NCBI GenBank assembly: GCA_041499035.1
Contig: JBGQJK010000016.1
Span: 1 to 21,437, forward strand
From: DATFUL01 sp041499035
GTDB taxonomy: Bacteria; Patescibacteriota; Microgenomatia; UBA8517
Length of the DNA stretch: 21,437 nt
Direction of reading: 5' to 3'
Under the pieces are notes generated by a model. It was not told where the DNA came from. It ran no database searches and worked only from the letters and a program-made list of their open reading frames with translations. The translations under genes were made by a program, and so were the position numbers. This document shows positions 18,988-21,437 of the stretch, in pieces. The stretch's first letter is position 1. Each line of letters begins with the position of its first letter.

Positions 18988-19545
18988 TCAGCTTTTTTTA
19001 TCCAAAACTATTTGATACCGGTAGTCCACAATCAACATTTGAATTATGTAACCTACAAGATTCATAACAAAAATTATCTGTAGTGCTAGGTTAAAGTTGG
19101 TAAAATAACCAAAGATCAAAACGACCCTCTTAAAGCCCGGGTCAAACCCTGCTCTTTTTCTCAAAAGTCTAATCAAGATAACAGCCAAGCTTGCCAACAC
19201 TGCCAGCTTGATACTTCCATATCCACTAACTGCTATCGCCAAAAATAAAGTTATCTCAATAACCGGATCCAAAATATTGTCCAGTGTCTCGCCTTGCCTG
19301 GACACCAACTTATACCTTCTCGCCACCATCCCGTCTAATCCGTCCAAAATCAGTGCCAGCACTATCATTACCATGCTCCATCCAATCTGTCCCAAAAGTA
19401 TCAGCGCTGCTGCCAGAGTTCCGGTACCAAATGATATCCAAGTCAACTGATTGGGCGATAGACCCAAATCTTCATGGATTACCCTGATTAGTGGATAAAA
19501 CAACCGACCTATTTTTTGATCAAATAAAGGACTATATATAAGCAT
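18988..19545 (-). CDS. CDP-alcohol phosphatidyltransferase
   Basis: 185 residues from ATG 19545; a GTG- or ATG-like extension to 19581 would overlap the previous gene by 73 bases instead of 37 and adds no conserved residues. About five or six membrane helices. The full active-site signature D-x2-DG-x2-AR-x8-G-x3-D-x3-D occupies 68-93, with Asp68, Asp71, Asp89 and Asp93 as metal ligands. It replaces CMP of a CDP-lipid by a polar alcohol (glycerol phosphate, inositol phosphate or similar). Neighbouring PimA-like GT4 makes an inositol-type or other glycosylated head group plausible; this is inference. Confidence 0.92.
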   Translation of the reverse strand: MLIYSPLFDQKIGRLFYPLIRVIHEDLGLSPNQLTWISFGTGTLAAALILLGQIGWSMVMIVLALILDGLDGMVARRYKLVSRQGETLDNILDPVIEITLFLAIAVSGYGSIKLAVLASLAVILIRLLRKRAGFDPGFKRVVLIFGYFTNFNLALQIIFVMNLVGYIIQMLIVDYRYQIVLDKKS

Positions 19546-19946
19546 CCAAAAAAACCCAACACTACACCCTCTTTCACCCAACTGGGTATCTTGGGCAAAA
19601 TTTTACCCACGATAACATCGCTAAAAGGCATAAGGGGTCTATTTATCGGATTATAAAGATAATCCAGTGCCAGATGACCGCAAAAAGCGACTACCGGTAC
19701 CAAAGTGCCAAAGTAAATAGATAATGGCAGAATCCAAGATAACGAAATCGGCTCCTGAAGGGGAGTTTTCCAGTTATAAAACCGGACCTTCTTGAAACCG
19801 TACTTCCGTAAATATAACGGAATCTTGATTAGGTGATCCAAATCGATAAACACTCCAAACGTATATGCCCAAAACACATCCATGCCCTTGAGCCCGAACA
19901 ATTGCACTCCGGCTGCCGTTACTATCGTATGAGTGATAAACGTCAT
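19509..19946 (-). CDS. DUF457/YdjM-like membrane protein (putative metal-dependent hydrolase)
   Basis: 145 residues with about four membrane helices. Asp/His pattern: His6 in ITHTIVT, IDLDH (Asp35, Asp37, His38), and GHLALDYLY (His91, Asp95). This matches the DUF457/YdjM membrane hydrolase-like family better than the homologue at 7539-8072. It starts in a 4-base ATGA overlap with the GT4 stop and overlaps the phosphatidyltransferase start by 37 bases, so it belongs to the lipid operon. A lipid-related hydrolase or phosphatase role is suggested by context only. Confidence 0.75.
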   Translation of the reverse strand: MTFITHTIVTAAGVQLFGLKGMDVFWAYTFGVFIDLDHLIKIPLYLRKYGFKKVRFYNWKTPLQEPISLSWILPLSIYFGTLVPVVAFCGHLALDYLYNPINRPLMPFSDVIVGKILPKIPSWVKEGVVLGFFGCLYIVLYLIKK

Positions 19947-21055
19947 CTTACAATTCTCTCCACATATTCTAAAAATCTGCCAACAATTTTATCCCAATCA
20001 TACTCCTCTACCTTTTTATTCTGCCACTCAACCACCTTTTTCCTCAAATGATTGCTATTTGCAATCTCCAAAATCGATTTTGCCAAACCTTTATACGAAC
20101 CAACTCGGACTAGACTTCCCTTCCAGGGATTACCCTCCATAGGATATTTATAGCCAACATTGGCGTAGGCTATAACCGGAGTTTCAGCTGCCATTGCCTC
20201 AATTAAAACTATTCCAAAGCTTTCCCCACCCAAAGAGGGAGCACAATAAACATCTGCTGACCTGTAATATCTTGGTAGATCTTCATCATTTACTCTTCCA
20301 ACAAAAGTAACATACTTTTGAATGCCTAAGGTTTCAACTAAACTCTCTGCCTCGGATCTTTGCTCTCCGTCTCCAACTATCCACAACTTCGATGGGATCT
20401 CCTTTAGAACTATCGGCATCATTTTTATAGCCTCGAAGACCCCTTTTCTTTCATCAAGTCTTCCCACAAACAAAATATTGAATTGCGGCCCTAAATTTAG
20501 TTTGCCCGCAGTCCTGAACCGTTTGATGTCGACTCCGTTAGGAATAATTATTCCTTTATCGTCATTAAAAATGTAATTCCACTCTTTATAAACGCTAGGC
20601 GAAACTGCAATGTATCCTTTCATTTTACTTTTTAGCCAAGCTGAAAGGCCTCTTTCTACTAAATTAAATGTCGCCTCAACCTCTTCATCCATCGTAGTAT
20701 GAAACCAGCCAATATTTACTGAGGTGGAATAGTATAGAGCCTCCCAACAAAGCATCGGTATATGTGGCGCGTGAACACAAACCAGGTCAAACCTTTCTTT
20801 GTTCAAATATTTCTTAAAATGTCGCGACTCTTCAGGATCTTCAAAACTCATCTCTGCAAAAGTTCCATCCATTTTTATTGGCAAACCCGAACCAAAATAA
20901 GAAACGTCAATCCCTCCTACTTTTTTGACCGGTTTAATTGAGATTATTTTTACTGTGTGGCCTAACTTTAGAAGCCCTTTTGTTGTACCAAAAACAACGT
21001 TCTGAACCCCTCCGAGTTTTGATAAATCACTAGGACAAACGACAGCAATTTTCAT
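19943..21055 (-). CDS. PimA-like GT4 glycosyltransferase
   Basis: 370 residues from ATG 21055; the longer frame to 21136 overlaps the upstream gene and lacks family features. GT-B fold of family GT4. The N-terminal MKIAVVCPSDLSKLGGVQ with the Gly-rich acceptor loop closely resembles PimA-type phosphatidylinositol mannosyltransferases. The linker has IIPNGVDIKRF, and the donor-binding domain has the E-x7-E motif in GESFGIVLIEA. It transfers a sugar from a nucleotide donor to a lipid or glycan at the inner membrane face. It is followed by DUF457-like, CDP-alcohol phosphatidyltransferase and CarS-like genes. Donor and acceptor are not fixed by sequence. Confidence 0.9.
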   Translation of the reverse strand: MKIAVVCPSDLSKLGGVQNVVFGTTKGLLKLGHTVKIISIKPVKKVGGIDVSYFGSGLPIKMDGTFAEMSFEDPEESRHFKKYLNKERFDLVCVHAPHIPMLCWEALYYSTSVNIGWFHTTMDEEVEATFNLVERGLSAWLKSKMKGYIAVSPSVYKEWNYIFNDDKGIIIPNGVDIKRFRTAGKLNLGPQFNILFVGRLDERKGVFEAIKMMPIVLKEIPSKLWIVGDGEQRSEAESLVETLGIQKYVTFVGRVNDEDLPRYYRSADVYCAPSLGGESFGIVLIEAMAAETPVIAYANVGYKYPMEGNPWKGSLVRVGSYKGLAKSILEIANSNHLRKKVVEWQNKKVEEYDWDKIVGRFLEYVERIVR

Positions 21056-21059
21056 ATTG

Positions 21060-21437
21060 TTACATAAAGATCTTATCCAATAGTGAAACCACCGGTGATA
21101 GTCGTTTTCTAAAATAAGAGAAAATATAGGCTCCATAAAAGTGAATTATCAACTCCTGAATTAACTTCAAAACAAAAAGGAATACTAAGATAGTTATATC
21201 TGCAGTCTTATAAAAATGAATTTTTGGAAAAACCTCAGGCAAAAGAACTGCCCATATCCAAACAGATTCGAAGAAGTTTGGGAAAAAAACTAATAGTTTT
21301 TCTTTTCGTGTGGCAAGAAAAATAAAAACACCTAAGAGCCGGAACACAGAAAGAAAAAGCATAGGCATAAAATAATAGTTATTGTATGAAGATAAAAGCA
21401 TCGCCAGACACGGAGGAATATCAACATATTTATCCAG
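21060..21437 (-). CDS. Integral membrane protein (partial, N-terminus beyond window), function unknown
   Basis: The frame is open to the right edge, 12 codons upstream of the Met at 21401, so the true start is outside. About 125 residues are visible, with roughly four hydrophobic segments. The visible start reads DKYVDIPPCLAMLLSS, with a Pro-Pro-Cys in the first helix region. No family recognised. It ends 4 bases before the GT4 start and is therefore the upstream neighbour in the same lipid/glycolipid operon. A flippase-like or assembly role would fit but is not shown. Confidence 0.7.
   Translation of the reverse strand: MDKYVDIPPCLAMLLSSYNNYYFMPMLFLSVFRLLGVFIFLATRKEKLLVFFPNFFESVWIWAVLLPEVFPKIHFYKTADITILVFLFVLKLIQELIIHFYGAYIFSYFRKRLSPVVSLLDKIFM

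Noticed and set aside
19546..19581. Longer start of the CDP-alcohol phosphatidyltransferase
   Set aside because: It increases the overlap with the DUF457-like gene and has no conserved residues; ATG 19545 is preferred.
21056..21136. Longer GT4 start at 21136
   Set aside because: It lies inside the upstream membrane gene in another frame, and the Rossmann-like strand begins at MKIAVV (21055).
1..21437. Alternative genetic code (UGA as Gly or Trp)
   Set aside because: Genes end normally with TAA, TAG or TGA at expected lengths, and TGG codes all conserved Trp; no internal TGA was needed.

Overview
The window looks like a chromosome segment from a Candidate Phyla Radiation (Patescibacteria) bacterium, most likely Microgenomates-like. 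This is inferred from gene content rather than from a marker gene. Supporting signs are a short Pth, an ATP-dependent DNA ligase beside RecF and Fpg, DUF5654- and DUF4870-type small membrane proteins, tightly packed or overlapping genes, moderately low GC, and few Shine-Dalgarno sites. Stops are used in the standard way, with no sign of UGA recoding. No rRNA, tRNA, CRISPR array or transposase was seen, and no gene-free stretch exceeds about 150 bp.

Region 1 (1-4732) is a copper-handling locus. A CsoR-type repressor, a membrane-anchored cupredoxin and a CopA-type P1B ATPase (running off the left edge) are transcribed leftward. Rightward run a TauE/SafE (DsbD_2-like) membrane protein fused to a second cupredoxin domain and a CopZ-like HMA chaperone. 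A G/C-tract palindrome typical of CsoR operators lies exactly in the spacer of the leftward TTGACA/TATACA promoter. Downstream, with its own promoter and a hairpin over its ribosome-binding site, is an uncharacterised pair: a CPVC membrane protein and a helical Cys/His-bearing soluble protein.

Region 2 (4755-9421) holds a voltage-sensor domain with no pore, a single-chain fusion of glucose-6-phosphate dehydrogenase to 6-phosphogluconate dehydrogenase, a DUF457-like membrane protein, an alkyltransferase-like (ATL) DNA-damage protein with PWWRV in place of PCHRV, a small conserved helical protein, and Pth.

Region 3 (9422-14760) holds a DUF4870-like membrane protein, an ATP-dependent DNA ligase, small proteins of unknown role, a Fic AMPylase-family protein with a C-terminal winged helix and a palindrome inside its own promoter, a DUF5654-like protein, and RecF.

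Region 4 (14778-21437) is envelope and sugar related. It has a GH36-like alpha-galactosidase with a membrane protein, a divergent FkbM methyltransferase, Fpg, and a leftward operon of membrane protein, PimA-like GT4, DUF457-like protein, CDP-alcohol phosphatidyltransferase and CarS-like (DUF46) CDP-lipid synthase. That operon reads as a phospholipid/glycolipid head-group cassette.

Two patterns run across the window. Many first genes carry a TATAAT-like -10 box ending only 5-10 bases before the ATG and no Shine-Dalgarno, which points to leaderless transcription. A 7-bp tandem repeat (ATTGGNA) sits inside two unrelated genes, pth and recF.
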